Source of the DNA: [Borrelia] turdi
GTDB lineage: Bacteria; Spirochaetota; Spirochaetia; Borreliales; Borreliaceae
Assembly (NCBI RefSeq): GCF_008828755.2
Contig: NZ_QBLM01000004.1
Coordinates: 1 to 38,238, forward strand
Direction of reading: 5' to 3'
Length of the DNA stretch: 38,238 nucleotides
The notes beneath the pieces were generated by a model. It was not told the origin of the DNA, made no database searches, and was given only the letters and a program-made list of their open reading frames with translations. This document shows, in pieces, positions 27,114 through 36,058 of the stretch. Every line of letters begins with the position of its first letter. The first letter of the stretch is position 1. The position numbers and the translations under genes were made by a program.

Positions 27114-27914
27114 TTATTTTTCATCTATGTCATGGCCAAGACGATTGCAAGCTTCTGTTATAGTTTCAACAGCTTCGCTTAATAATTTCAATGGCTCACT
27201 AAATTGTTTTGATTCACTTTTGGCGCTATCCTGTAGTAACTCGCCAGAAACACCATTTCCGTTGTGCTTAACATCACTAAGTGATTTATCTATATCTTTC
27301 ATTAACTCATTTATACATTTCTTAACCAAATCTTTTTCTCTTGTCTTGGGATAAGAATCCATGCATATTCCAGAATAACCATACTCATTCTTCTCTTTAC
27401 TAGTAAACTCGTCTATCACTTTCTTTATTTTATCATAGATACTGCCACCACTATTAAAATCAATATCATTACTATTTATTTTTGGTACTACCCCTAATAT
27501 CTTATCTAACAAGCGGATTTTATCTATCCCGGTTTTCATATTATCTTTAAGAGTCTCTGAAGCACTATATCCTGAATCTATTAATGACTTTACAGCTGCA
27601 TCGATCTTTTCAGCTGATTCCCTAATTTCTCTTACAAGTGATGGGGCATTTTCCAATGCTATCTTATTATTCTTCCTTTTACTTAAAACTTTATCTTTAG
27701 ATTCCTTGGCAGAAATCTTAACCTTTTCAGCCATATCTTTAAGGTTGTCCTTGCTTAAGATCTTAACTTCCATCTTAGATTCAAGCATCCCTTTTACACC
27801 CACAATCTCAGAATTCGATTGATCACCCTTTCTCATAGTGTCATTTAAATTTAAATACCATAATTTACAAGACATTATGAAAAAGATATTAAATAAATAT
27901 AAATATATTTTCAT
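27114..27914 (-). CDS. Surface lipoprotein, unrecognised
   Basis: A 266-residue protein with a signal peptide ending in FFIMSC, so Cys16 would be lipidated. The mature part is charged and helical (KMEVKILSKDNLKDMAEKVK, EIRESAEKIDAAVKSLIDSG). A central segment holds two cysteines (GICMDSYPKTREKDLVKKC) that could form a disulphide, and the C-terminal helix is EAVETITEACNRL. GAGAGG lies seven bases before the ATG. I do not recognise the family. Single gene, opposite in direction to the nuclease gene beyond it. Confidence 0.75.
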   Translation of the reverse strand: MKIYLYLFNIFFIMSCKLWYLNLNDTMRKGDQSNSEIVGVKGMLESKMEVKILSKDNLKDMAEKVKISAKESKDKVLSKRKNNKIALENAPSLVREIRESAEKIDAAVKSLIDSGYSASETLKDNMKTGIDKIRLLDKILGVVPKINSNDIDFNSGGSIYDKIKKVIDEFTSKEKNEYGYSGICMDSYPKTREKDLVKKCINELMKDIDKSLSDVKHNGNGVSGELLQDSAKSESKQFSEPLKLLSEAVETITEACNRLGHDIDEK

Positions 27915-28183
27915 ATTTAAACCTCTCTTTATATGAGAAATTTACATCATTTTATTAAGATTGCTACTTATCCAACATTTATTCTTTCTAAAATTATCTA
28001 TTTTAGTCATTAATGTAAATTAAAATAATCTACCAAACACTTTAAATTTTTTTTAAAAAATAATAGCTATGGTTTTTAGACTATAATGGCAATCCATTTT
28101 ATAGCGCTCAATAGCTGACATGATGGCTAAAATTAGGATTTTTTAAAAAGAGTATCTTTTTATTTGCTTTGTTATATTTGTTT

Positions 28184-28290
28184 AGCAGATATTTATTAAG
28201 AAACTAAAGGCATTTGCCTTGTACAAAAAATTGTAGTGTATTTGGATATTTCAACTACCACGATTTATACTTATATATCACCTAATATAA
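28184..28290. repeat. Left arm of ~105-bp inverted repeat
   Basis: Its reverse complement matches 29981-30088 at about nine positions in ten by eye, with a small indel near one end. Shared words include TATAAGTATAAATCG, GGTAGTTGAAATATC and AAATACACTACAATTTT. It lies 127 bp before the nuclease-like gene. Confidence 0.9.
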
Positions 28291-28416
28291 AAAAGAGACC
28301 AAAAAATTAATATTTTTCAATTCTATTGACAATATTGATAATATAATTTATATATTTCAAGCAAAGATAAAGCTTTAAATACAAATTTTATAAAAATAAA
28401 AAGGGATCTTGTTAAA

Positions 28417-29544
28417 ATGAGTTTTAAAGAAAAAATAGAAGAAATAAGTATGAAAATAGAAATCCATAAGGATATTATTAAAAACGAAGCTGAAACAAAA
28501 CAATTTTTTATTAATCCATTTTTAGATGCATTAGAATATTGCCACACCGATCCTTCATGCGTTAAAGTTGAAGTTGCAATTGGTAATGTTAAAAATGAAA
28601 AAAAAGCTGACTATGTTCTTTATTCAAAAGACAAAAAGCCTACTATTTTATTAGAAGCTAAGAATTGTAAGGAAAATCTTGAAAATTATTTAAGTCAATT
28701 ATCAGATTATTTTTATAATCTTCGTTTCAATAAATATGAAATTGAATTTGGCATACTAACAAATGGCATAGAATATAGATTCTATACTGATTTAGATAAA
28801 GATAATATTCTAGACAAAGAACCTTTTTCAATTATTAATTTAGAGAAATTAACAATTGAAGATTTTGAATGTCTTAAAAGGTTTTCTAGAAATTCTTTAA
28901 ATATTGAAGAAACTAGATCTTTTGCATTAGAAAAAAAATATACATACAGACTTTTGGTTTATTTAAAAAAAGAAATAAAAAACATAAGTGATGATTTTCT
29001 TGATTTTTTTAAAACTAAAATTGGTTTTAAAAAAACATATTCAGATGAAGTATGCAAAAACATTATTAAAAATACTTTTAACATCTTTAATGAAAAAGGC
29101 GATGTGCTAATAAACAATAAAAAAAATAATAAAGAATTTACTAGATATAGTAGTAATAGCAACAATATTAAAACTGAAAATTTAAAAAATTTTGAAAGAC
29201 TACCCTCTAATATAAAATCAATATATCAAAAATTAGAAAGGTTTATTTTTGATTTAAATCCCAGCGAAATTGAAAAAGTTGAAAACAAGCATTATACCTC
29301 ATTTAAGGTATATGATAAGAATTTTGCAGATTTTGCTTTCAAAGTAAGTAAAATAAATATTACTATTACTCTAAATCAGATAACCCTAAAAGAGGGTTTT
29401 ACCAAAGATGTTAGTAATATTGGCAAGCTTGGTAATGGGAATATTCAGATTTCTTGCAAAGAAAATTCTAACCCTGAAGAAATCAAAAGTCTTATTAAAC
29501 AAAGTTATAATAATATAGTTTCAAAACATAGCAAAATACATTAA
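28417..29544 (+). CDS. HsdR_N-type nuclease with DUF5655-like C-terminus
   Basis: A 375-residue protein. Residues about 15-165 match the N-terminal nuclease domain of type I restriction R subunits: ETKQFFINPFLDAL (26-39), then the PD-(D/E)xK core KKADYVLY (Asp65) and ILLEAKN (Glu80, Lys82), then LSDYFYNLRFNKYEIEFGIL and TNGIEYRFYTDL. A linker (about 170-255) leads to a C-terminal DUF5655-like domain: SIYQKLERFI, KNFADFAFKVSKINITITLN, TKDVSNIGKLGNGNIQIS. There is no helicase motor, S or M subunit here, so it is a stand-alone nuclease-like protein, plausibly a defence or DNA-modification-sensing factor; the target is unknown. AAAGGGA precedes the ATG. The gene and a short flank are bracketed by inverted repeats. 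Confidence 0.85.
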   Translation: MSFKEKIEEISMKIEIHKDIIKNEAETKQFFINPFLDALEYCHTDPSCVKVEVAIGNVKNEKKADYVLYSKDKKPTILLEAKNCKENLENYLSQLSDYFYNLRFNKYEIEFGILTNGIEYRFYTDLDKDNILDKEPFSIINLEKLTIEDFECLKRFSRNSLNIEETRSFALEKKYTYRLLVYLKKEIKNISDDFLDFFKTKIGFKKTYSDEVCKNIIKNTFNIFNEKGDVLINNKKNNKEFTRYSSNSNNIKTENLKNFERLPSNIKSIYQKLERFIFDLNPSEIEKVENKHYTSFKVYDKNFADFAFKVSKINITITLNQITLKEGFTKDVSNIGKLGNGNIQISCKENSNPEEIKSLIKQSYNNIVSKHSKIH

Positions 29545-29715
29545 ATAATCATTAATTTAAATATATTTAAATCTAGGCTCTCAATAGTTAAATTTTCATT
29601 CCTATCAAACATCTATTGCTATCTTTTTTTTATATTTCTTTTTTGGTTATTTGTTTATTTTAAATTACTAAAATCTGTATTAAATCTTAAACTAATTTTT
29701 TGTTTTTTTGAGTTT
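29545..29715. other. Intergenic after nuclease gene
   Basis: T-rich on the plus strand; no terminator stem recognised. Confidence 0.3.
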
Positions 29716-29749
29716 ACTAGAACAATCAAATCAATTTGATTGTTCTAGT
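29716..29749. repeat. 34-bp inverted repeat, 16-bp arms
   Basis: ACTAGAACAATCAAAT (29716-29731) and its exact complement (29734-29749) are separated by two bases. It overlaps the 3' end of the small minus-strand frame. No T-run follows on either strand in the right sense, so it is not a standard terminator. Confidence 0.8.
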
Positions 29750-29922
29750 TCAAAAAGCCGTTTATATATTCTTAACTTCATAACGAAAAAAAGCAAGTAT
29801 TTACTTTGCTCCTTTTTAGGATTATATTTTTTACTTTTATGATACATAATATAATGTTCTTGTATATAAATCTTATTATGAAATATTTTTTTTATAGTAT
29901 TTTTATCATCTAGTAATCTCAT
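29731..29922 (-). CDS. Small basic hypothetical protein, 63 aa
   Basis: The frame opens MRLLDDKNTIKKIF and ends ELEQSN inside the inverted repeat. It is rich in Lys and Tyr with no signal peptide. No ribosome binding site is clear. It lies within the inverted-repeat-bracketed segment, convergent with the nuclease-like gene, so a partner role is imaginable but unsupported. Confidence 0.3.
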   Translation of the reverse strand: MRLLDDKNTIKKIFHNKIYIQEHYIMYHKSKKYNPKKEQSKYLLFFVMKLRIYKRLFELEQSN

Positions 29923-29980
29923 TTTAAATATTCTTATTAATACAAAATTCTACTCTTCTTAATCATAACTTCTTTTTATC

Positions 29981-30088
29981 ATATTAGGTGGTAGGTATAT
30001 AAGTATAAATCGCGGTAGTTGAAATATCTAAATACACTACAATTTTCTATGCAAGGCAAATGTCTTTAGTTTTTGATAAATATCTGCT
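29981..30088. repeat. Right arm of ~105-bp inverted repeat
   Basis: Counterpart of 28184-28290 in opposite orientation, beginning ATATTAGGTGG and ending AAATATCTGCT. The arms enclose about 1.7 kb. Beyond the arms the flanks do not resemble each other, and I see no target-site duplication. Confidence 0.9.
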
Positions 30089-30320
30089 TTTTTATATGAT
30101 TTCTACTAGCACTACATTCTATATCAGTCCAGTTAGCAGATTAAAATATTCTCATGCCAGTATTAAAAGCAAATTCAATTAAAAGCCTATTTCTATAAAA
30201 AATTTTATACCTTTTATTAAATTAACCAAGTAACAGCCTTGTTTTTTCTCTAGCTAATACTTTTGATAACTCTCTCTTTCTTTTCTTCCCCCTTCTATTA
30301 CTTTTTCTGATATTCAAGTT

Positions 30321-30677
30321 TTAATTGAAATTCAAGCCTTTAAAGGTGAAAGCAAAAGTCGTTACTAAAATAATAAAACAATTTTCATTGTATCGTTTTT
30401 TATTGAAACTATTCTTAAAATAGCAAAATAAGTTGGTGAAAAAATTATTCTTATCAGGATGATTAAAAAAATTAATAAAGAATTTATTAACAATTCTAAA
30501 TTTTACTAAATGTTTAAACATATTTGTATAATATATTTTTTATCATCTATTTCTTCAATTCTAGAAAAAGCAGTTCTTTTTTTATTTCTTTATTTACAAG
30601 GCATTTCTAAAATTTATATATTCTTTAAAACCACTTATCTTAATGCTAAAATTATTTTGTTTCTTAGTTTTTGACAT
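30321..30677 (-). pseudogene. Decayed small gene
   Basis: From ATG 30675-30677 the minus strand reads MSKTKKQNNFSIKISGFKEY, then meets stops. A second in-order frame (30321-30521) reads MFKHLVKFRIVNKFFINFF. Divergent from the fossil partition genes. Family not recognised. Confidence 0.3.
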
Positions 30678-30755
30678 CTTTATCCACAAAAACTTTTTCG
30701 TATTTAAATACATTTTTATAACTATAAACATTTTTTCTTTAAATTTTTAAAAGGG

Positions 30756-30823
30756 TTTTGTAAAAAGCTAAAAGATACAGGGGGGATAATATATAAATGG
30801 ATAGAAAAAAATCAAATATCATG
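30756..30823 (+). pseudogene. Fossil PF50 C-terminus
   Basis: Reads FCKKLKDTGGIIYKWIEKNQ and stops. The intact PF50 here ends FYCKELPNGGIVNKWIEK. Only the tail is left, directly followed and overlapped by a ParA fossil, which is the normal PF50-PF32 order. Confidence 0.8.
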
Positions 30824-31090
30824 ACAATAGCAAATCTTAAGGGAGGTGTTGGTAAAAGTACTTTATAAATACTATTTTCTTATGTGTTAAGGGGTTTAAG
30901 GTAAAAAAGTGTTACTTATTGACATGGATTCATAAAGTGCTTTAACTTTATATTTTAGAAAATATATTTTTAATTTTTATAAAAATAATATCTATAATTT
31001 ATTAAGCTTTTGTTTAGATAAAAATGCTTTAAGCTATAATTTTGATTATATTTTAACTTGACACGCCCCTCAGGTTTAGTTTTTTAAAAA
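30797..31090 (+). pseudogene. Fossil PF32 ParA
   Basis: From ATG 30797: MDRKKSNIMTIANLKGGVGK, STL and a premature TAA (30866-30868). After frame changes KVLLIDMDS, SALTLYFRKYIFNFYKNNIY and LSYNFDYIL follow, then a damaged TPP motif. At least four lesions. Its sequence differs from the intact ParA, so it derives from another plasmid type rather than from a recent duplication. Confidence 0.88.
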
Positions 31091-31227
31091 AATGCATTTA
31101 ATACTAGATATTGGCTTTGAGCTTTTTAGAGTATCTGTTTTTTGTCTTATATTTCATTTACACCTTGCTCTATAATATACTCATTTTGAATGGGACATGG
31201 AAAAATACAATATACCAACTAAAAATT

Positions 31228-32265
31228 TTATAATTCAATTTTTAATTCAATACTAAACATATTATAAAAAGGAGTATCTTTAAGATTTATCTTTTTATTA
31301 AATTCTAATATATTTGTCATTTTTAAAGAACATCCTTTAATAATCAAAAAATTATTGTCAAAATAGAATTGTAAAGAATTAGTATTTAAATTGGTTTTTA
31401 AGGAAATCGTTGTTTGCAATAATTCACGAATCCATGTTAGTTTAATCCCAGATCCCAAAAAATAATTATTATTTTTTGAATAACTCTCAAATACTATTGA
31501 TAAATCATTAAAAACATCATTTTCAATATTAATATAATATCTAAGGCCAAGCAAAAATCTATTGTCATCATCATCAAATTTATAATTTTTAGACCAAAGC
31601 AGGTCTTGTCTTACTGTAGAGTAAAAAAATATTCCACTAAAAACTTCAAATAAAAAATCAAAAATAATATTGATATCAAAAGTTTTATTTTCAATATTAA
31701 ATGGGAATTCAACCATTGCAAGCAAATCTATTTCATCAAAAGAAGCTTGAAAATAAAGCCAGGGGGATAAATATTTAGGAAACAAAAATTTATTTAAGCT
31801 TTCTTTGTCGAACATAGAACCCAAAGAGATAGAATAATTGGAAATAAAATAATAAAACTCAAAAAACCACTCTGGTTCTATTGTGGTCCTTTTTAAAACA
31901 ATATTTTCAATTAGTCCATTTCCCAAATAATAATTTTGCTTACCTGATTTAAAAATAAAATCATTAAAGCTTAAATTGAAGAATAATTTATTAAAACTAA
32001 AATATTGATCATTATTTTGTACAATAAAAGAAGGAGCAAAGCCAAATTCTAATACTTTATAGTTTAATAAAAATCCCAAATAAGCTTCATTTGAGAATTG
32101 CAAAGCCCCTGTGCCAAAAAAATCTTTTTTATCTTCATCGGGGAATAATAAAGAAAATTTTGTTTTTAATCCTAAATGTTCCTTAAAAACCAAAGAAGAT
32201 TCAGAAAACAAAAAATTAGGAAAAGTCAAAAAAAGAATTAAAAAAAAAATTTTAAAAAATCCCAC
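31228..32265 (-). CDS. Predicted outer-membrane beta-barrel protein
   Basis: A 345-residue protein with signal peptide (FFLILFLTFPNFLFSES) and many short, alternating aromatic/polar strands (for example YLGFLLNYKVLEFGFAPSF, FLLGLRYYINIE, LQFYFDNNFLIIKG), ending MFSIELKIEL as barrels often do. No sequence family is known to me beyond similarity in position to the last gene (bbj29) of the lp38 cluster. It follows the LolA-like gene after 23 bp. In the operon it could be the outer-membrane end of the pathway. Barrel prediction is from pattern only. Confidence 0.72.
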   Translation of the reverse strand: MGFFKIFFLILFLTFPNFLFSESSLVFKEHLGLKTKFSLLFPDEDKKDFFGTGALQFSNEAYLGFLLNYKVLEFGFAPSFIVQNNDQYFSFNKLFFNLSFNDFIFKSGKQNYYLGNGLIENIVLKRTTIEPEWFFEFYYFISNYSISLGSMFDKESLNKFLFPKYLSPWLYFQASFDEIDLLAMVEFPFNIENKTFDINIIFDFLFEVFSGIFFYSTVRQDLLWSKNYKFDDDDNRFLLGLRYYINIENDVFNDLSIVFESYSKNNNYFLGSGIKLTWIRELLQTTISLKTNLNTNSLQFYFDNNFLIIKGCSLKMTNILEFNKKINLKDTPFYNMFSIELKIEL

Positions 32266-32288
32266 TATTAACTATCCCACACATACTC

Positions 32289-33014
32289 TCAATTCACATA
32301 ACTTAAATATATGTCAAATATTCTATTAAATCCTTTTAAACTAAAAATAGAGTTGTTTAGACTCGTACTAATAATATCTTCTACATAAATTTTTGTACTA
32401 GAATCGTTAAAAGCTTTATCTTCAATTTCAAAATAAACAAAAGCATCGATTCCTTTAATATTTCCTTTTCTATAAATTACTTCTTTTAAAGTTTTAAATT
32501 CTTTGTCTTTGTGTAAAGTTTTAAAATCATTTTTATTAATTTTTAATAAATCTACAAATGGATAGATTGATTTCTCTTTTGATTGAAATTCAAACCTATT
32601 GCCTTCGGCTTTTAATAAAACGAAATCTGTATTAAAATTTAAACCCAAAATATCTTTAAGTTCAGATGCGCCCTTAACCTTATAGGATGCGCTTACCTTA
32701 ATTGGAATCTTGGCTTGTCTTCCCAACATAAAATGCCCTTTATTCCTAATAGATAAAAAGGCAAAATCCGTTTTTGATCCCGACATATATATTAAACGTA
32801 CATCTCTATTATCAATATTAATAATTCTTAGACCCACACTTTCTTCTAAATTATTTTTTACATTAATTTTAAAATTCATCTTGAAAGCATAAATTCCGCT
32901 TTTTAATTGGGGATAATACAGGTTTTCAAATTCTTTTATTAAACTTTTTTCATCTCCAGCATTTAATAAATTTAAAACACAAAAATTAAAAACAATTACA
33001 AAAATTTTAAGCAT
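32289..33014 (-). CDS. LolA-like periplasmic lipoprotein/lipid carrier
   Basis: A 241-residue exported protein: signal peptide (FVIVFNFCVLNLLNAG), then repeated beta-strands in the style of the LolA/outer-membrane lipoprotein-sorting fold. FKMNFKINVKN, VRLIYMSGSKTDFAFLSIRN, GHFMLGRQAKIPIKVSASY and KDILGLNF correspond to the strand that usually reads like GxxLxxxxxxFxYxDL. The start overlaps the permease stop by eight bases, so its translation is coupled to the permease. A carrier that accepts cargo from the permease and moves it across the periplasm is the natural inference. Cargo unknown. Confidence 0.7.
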   Translation of the reverse strand: MLKIFVIVFNFCVLNLLNAGDEKSLIKEFENLYYPQLKSGIYAFKMNFKINVKNNLEESVGLRIINIDNRDVRLIYMSGSKTDFAFLSIRNKGHFMLGRQAKIPIKVSASYKVKGASELKDILGLNFNTDFVLLKAEGNRFEFQSKEKSIYPFVDLLKINKNDFKTLHKDKEFKTLKEVIYRKGNIKGIDAFVYFEIEDKAFNDSSTKIYVEDIISTSLNNSIFSLKGFNRIFDIYLSYVN

Positions 33015-34242
33015 CGTTCATCACCTCTACTACCGACTTTTTACTTGCTTTGCTAAATGGTAAAATAGAAGAAAAAATAGCAAGGACTAACATGAAGATT
33101 GAAACATATATTATATCACTAGCATAATAAAATATGTTGATATAATATGTTTCTGAATAACCCGGAGGAGTAAAACTAATTTTTTGAAACTGTATAAAAA
33201 GTTTAGCAAAATAAGCCAATACCACCCCTATACCGATATTTATGACAGAAATAATGACAATTTCTAAAAATAGAGAGTAAAAAAGTTCCAATTTGGTTAA
33301 ACCAATTGCTCTTAATGTGCCAAGTTCTCTAGTGCGCTCAATGCTTAATGCTGTCATTATTTGGAAAAATGCAATAAATATAAGAAGAGATACTAAAACC
33401 AATATGAACATAAATGTTGTTCTAGTCATTCCTAAAACAGATTTAAAGTAAGGATTAATCTCAAACCAGTCATTATAATCAAATGCAATCCCTTTATTTT
33501 TTTTAAGATTATCTAATTTTTTTTTAAAAGTTTCTAAAGTAGAATTTTTCTTTAAAAACACTTGGATTACGTGTGCTCCACCCTCAAATGCAAACAAGTC
33601 TTTTAAAGTCTTAATAGTAGTAATTGCAAAAATATTATCTGCTGTTGAAAATGGGAATTTTACAATTCCAGCAACTTTAATATTTTGAAAATTCAAACCT
33701 TTGCCGAGCAAATTTGTCATTAGTGTAAGATCAGAATTGTTTTCCATTATTTTTTCTATACCAAATGAAGCCGCTAAATTACTCCCAAGTAAAAACTCAC
33801 CCCCATTAGAATCATTAAAAATAGGATCGCCTTCTAATAAAGATAGACCGCTTGTAATTATGTCTGGGTCTTCATAGGCAAATGCAAAAACTGGGTTACT
33901 TGTCGAAGAATTTCCAAGAAGCCCATCAAAATTGACTATTAAATTAGTGGATTGTAATTCATCATAACCAACTATTTCATTTCGTATAAGATTGATATCC
34001 TTTTCTTCAAGCAACAACTCGTTCTTAAGACTACTAAATTTAGGATTAAAATAGTTTTCTTTAGCAATTTGAATATGACCAGTTGAACTGACAAAGTTCT
34101 TTTCCATCCCTTCTCTACTAAAATTCATATATCCAACAAAAACCAATAAAAATACTACAGAACTTGCTAGAAGCAAAGACAATAAGATTGTACGCCTTAA
34201 ATCTCTAAAAATATTGTAAAACGCCAATTTAAACACATTCAC
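33007..34242 (-). CDS. ABC transporter permease, LolC/E-MacB (FtsX) type
   Basis: A 411-residue inner-membrane protein with the classic layout: one N-terminal span (LLLASSVVFLLVFVGYM, about 20-36), a large periplasmic MacB-type domain (about 45-265), then three spans: FMFILVLVSLLIFIAFF, FLEIVIISVINIGIGVVLAY and IIYVSIFMLVLAIFSSILPF. The coupling segment ALSIERTRELGTLRAIGLTK is a strong FtsX-family signature. It overlaps the ATPase gene by 14 bases. One permease gene only, so a homodimer with two ATPase subunits is expected. Such transporters move lipoproteins or other envelope cargo by mechanotransmission rather than through a pore. Confidence 0.92.
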   Translation of the reverse strand: MNVFKLAFYNIFRDLRRTILLSLLLASSVVFLLVFVGYMNFSREGMEKNFVSSTGHIQIAKENYFNPKFSSLKNELLLEEKDINLIRNEIVGYDELQSTNLIVNFDGLLGNSSTSNPVFAFAYEDPDIITSGLSLLEGDPIFNDSNGGEFLLGSNLAASFGIEKIMENNSDLTLMTNLLGKGLNFQNIKVAGIVKFPFSTADNIFAITTIKTLKDLFAFEGGAHVIQVFLKKNSTLETFKKKLDNLKKNKGIAFDYNDWFEINPYFKSVLGMTRTTFMFILVLVSLLIFIAFFQIMTALSIERTRELGTLRAIGLTKLELFYSLFLEIVIISVINIGIGVVLAYFAKLFIQFQKISFTPPGYSETYYINIFYYASDIIYVSIFMLVLAIFSSILPFSKASKKSVVEVMNDA

Positions 34243-34924
34243 CCCCTACTAAAGACAGCACCCCATCTTCTATTCTGTAAAGTTTATTAGCCAAATTTTT
34301 TAAATTGTAATCATGAGAAACAAAAATTCCAATTGCATTCTTATCTTTAAGATATTTTTGTATTGAAGTATAGACAAAAATGGCTGTTTCTTTGTCCAAA
34401 TGACTAGTTATTTCATCTCCAATTATTAATTTGGGATCATAAACAAAAGCCCTTGCTATTCCTATTCTTTGCCTTTGTCCCCCAGACATATATTTAGGCT
34501 TTTTATTAACAAACTTTGAAAGTTTAAAAAATTCTATTAATTCTTCTGTTTTAGACTTTAATTGCTTGGCACTTTTTCTTGAAAATCTTAGGGGCAATGA
34601 AATGTTATCAAATCCTGTAAGACTTGGAATAAGCTCAAAATGTTGAAAGATTAACCCGATATTATATCTTCTAAATAAAGTTCTATTCTTTTCATTCATA
34701 GAACTTAAAAGAGTTGAGTTGAAACGTATCTCTCCTGTATCAAGTGAATCTATCCCAGAAAGCAAATTCATTAAAGTTGTCTTGCCACTCCCTGTAGGAC
34801 CTGAAATCCAAACCATATCCCTCGATTTTAAACTAAGTGAGATATCCTTATTTGCATTAACAATTTCCTGTCCAATTTTGTATTTTTTATTAACCAATTT
34901 TAAATCTAGACTAATATTTTCCAC
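34229..34924 (-). CDS. ABC transporter ATP-binding protein, LolD/MacB type
   Basis: A 231-residue ATPase with Walker A GPTGSGKTT (42-50), Q-loop Gln94 (GLIFQHFELIPSLT), signature YMSGGQRQRIGIARA (from 145), Walker B LIIGDEIT (Asp170, catalytic Glu171) and switch His204 (FVSHD). The usual DEPT is DEIT here, a small departure. Closest in style to LolD/MacB/FtsE ATPases that drive FtsX-type permeases. It overlaps the permease gene. It corresponds to the lp38 gene annotated as an ABC transporter ATP-binding protein. Confidence 0.95.
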   Translation of the reverse strand: MENISLDLKLVNKKYKIGQEIVNANKDISLSLKSRDMVWISGPTGSGKTTLMNLLSGIDSLDTGEIRFNSTLLSSMNEKNRTLFRRYNIGLIFQHFELIPSLTGFDNISLPLRFSRKSAKQLKSKTEELIEFFKLSKFVNKKPKYMSGGQRQRIGIARAFVYDPKLIIGDEITSHLDKETAIFVYTSIQKYLKDKNAIGIFVSHDYNLKNLANKLYRIEDGVLSLVGGECV

Positions 34925-34981
34925 AAAACCTCCTATTTTTTAAATTCAATTGTACAGTTTAAAAAATTTTTCAAAATGATA

Positions 34982-36016
34982 TCACTCAAAAATTATTGAA
35001 CTTAATAAAAACCCTAATGATAACTTTTTATCCTGATTAATACCAACTTTAAAGACAAAAGGTACTTCCTTAAACAACTTATAACCCATCCCAAAGCCCA
35101 AAATATAAAGAAATTTTCCTTTATCTAAAAGGAAATCTTCTTTCATACCATATCCAATATCTAAAGACAATACTAAAAATAAATCAGAAGCAAGATTTCT
35201 CAATGCTTCAAGGAAAAATAATCTATATTCTAATCCAAAATTAGAAACAACGTTAAAATAAAGACTATCTTGATCCATTTTAGGAATAGTCAAAGCATAA
35301 AAATTTAAAGCATTATAATCAAATCCGGTTTCAAAGATAGAAGACTTTTTAAAATCGCCCGCCATTCCAAAATCGGCCTTAAATCCCAATTCTCCAAAAG
35401 GAATAGAAATAAGATATTTTAAATTCCAATGTACTCTATAAAACTGATCATTATTGTCTGGTAAATACTTATATAAAAAAGATGTTCTAATATCTGCTCT
35501 CTGAAATTCTGAATAATAAATTGGAAGTAAAATTGCAACCATGTTTTCCAAGGTCAAAGCATTATGATATGACCTACCAACACTAACTTCTGCTTCTTTG
35601 ATTAAATGATTTATCAACCCCGATCTAAATCTATTTTCAAGTCTTAAATAATCAAAATTATAACCAATCTCAAAATTACCAACATGTTCAATATTTTTAG
35701 AATTAAAAATAAACGGGATTCTGATCTCATAAAACACCTTGGAAAAAAATTTCCTAAAATCATAAGCAAGCCCATAACCAAATAAAAACATTTTAGAATA
35801 ATCAGTTCCCAATCTAAAAAAAGGTGAAATTTTTGAATCATTCTCCTTAATGTTTAAAATAAAATCAAAATTATTTTCAAAATTATTTGGAACACTAAGA
35901 TAATCAAGATGAAATTCAAAATCTACTCCACGTATTACAAAATCACTTAGTTCATCCTCTAGCTCATTTGCAAATATGCCAAAACAGGTAAATATTAAAA
36001 ACAAAAACTTTTTCAT
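34982..36016 (-). CDS. Predicted outer-membrane beta-barrel protein
   Basis: A 344-residue protein with a short signal peptide (FLFLIFTCFGIFANE) and repeated amphipathic strands rich in Phe/Tyr (MFLFGYGLAYDFRKFF, NFEIGYNFDYLRLENRFR, FLYILGFGMGYKLFKE), ending GFLLSSIIFE. No known family recognised. It lies 57 bp before the ATPase gene and 42 bp after the TPR gene, same strand. It is not a close copy of the other barrel at 31228, so the operon may encode two different outer-membrane components. Confidence 0.72.
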   Translation of the reverse strand: MKKFLFLIFTCFGIFANELEDELSDFVIRGVDFEFHLDYLSVPNNFENNFDFILNIKENDSKISPFFRLGTDYSKMFLFGYGLAYDFRKFFSKVFYEIRIPFIFNSKNIEHVGNFEIGYNFDYLRLENRFRSGLINHLIKEAEVSVGRSYHNALTLENMVAILLPIYYSEFQRADIRTSFLYKYLPDNNDQFYRVHWNLKYLISIPFGELGFKADFGMAGDFKKSSIFETGFDYNALNFYALTIPKMDQDSLYFNVVSNFGLEYRLFFLEALRNLASDLFLVLSLDIGYGMKEDFLLDKGKFLYILGFGMGYKLFKEVPFVFKVGINQDKKLSLGFLLSSIIFE

Positions 36017-36058
36017 GAATACCTTAAATCTTTATTGAAATTAAATTCAAAATCATTT

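Noticed and set aside
27114..27914. Call as OspD or OspC
   Set aside because: Apart from being a helical Borrelia lipoprotein, it shares none of the stretches I remember for either protein.
29716..29749. Terminator of the nuclease-like gene
   Set aside because: The palindrome is not followed by a T-run on the plus strand and lies 170 bp beyond the stop codon.
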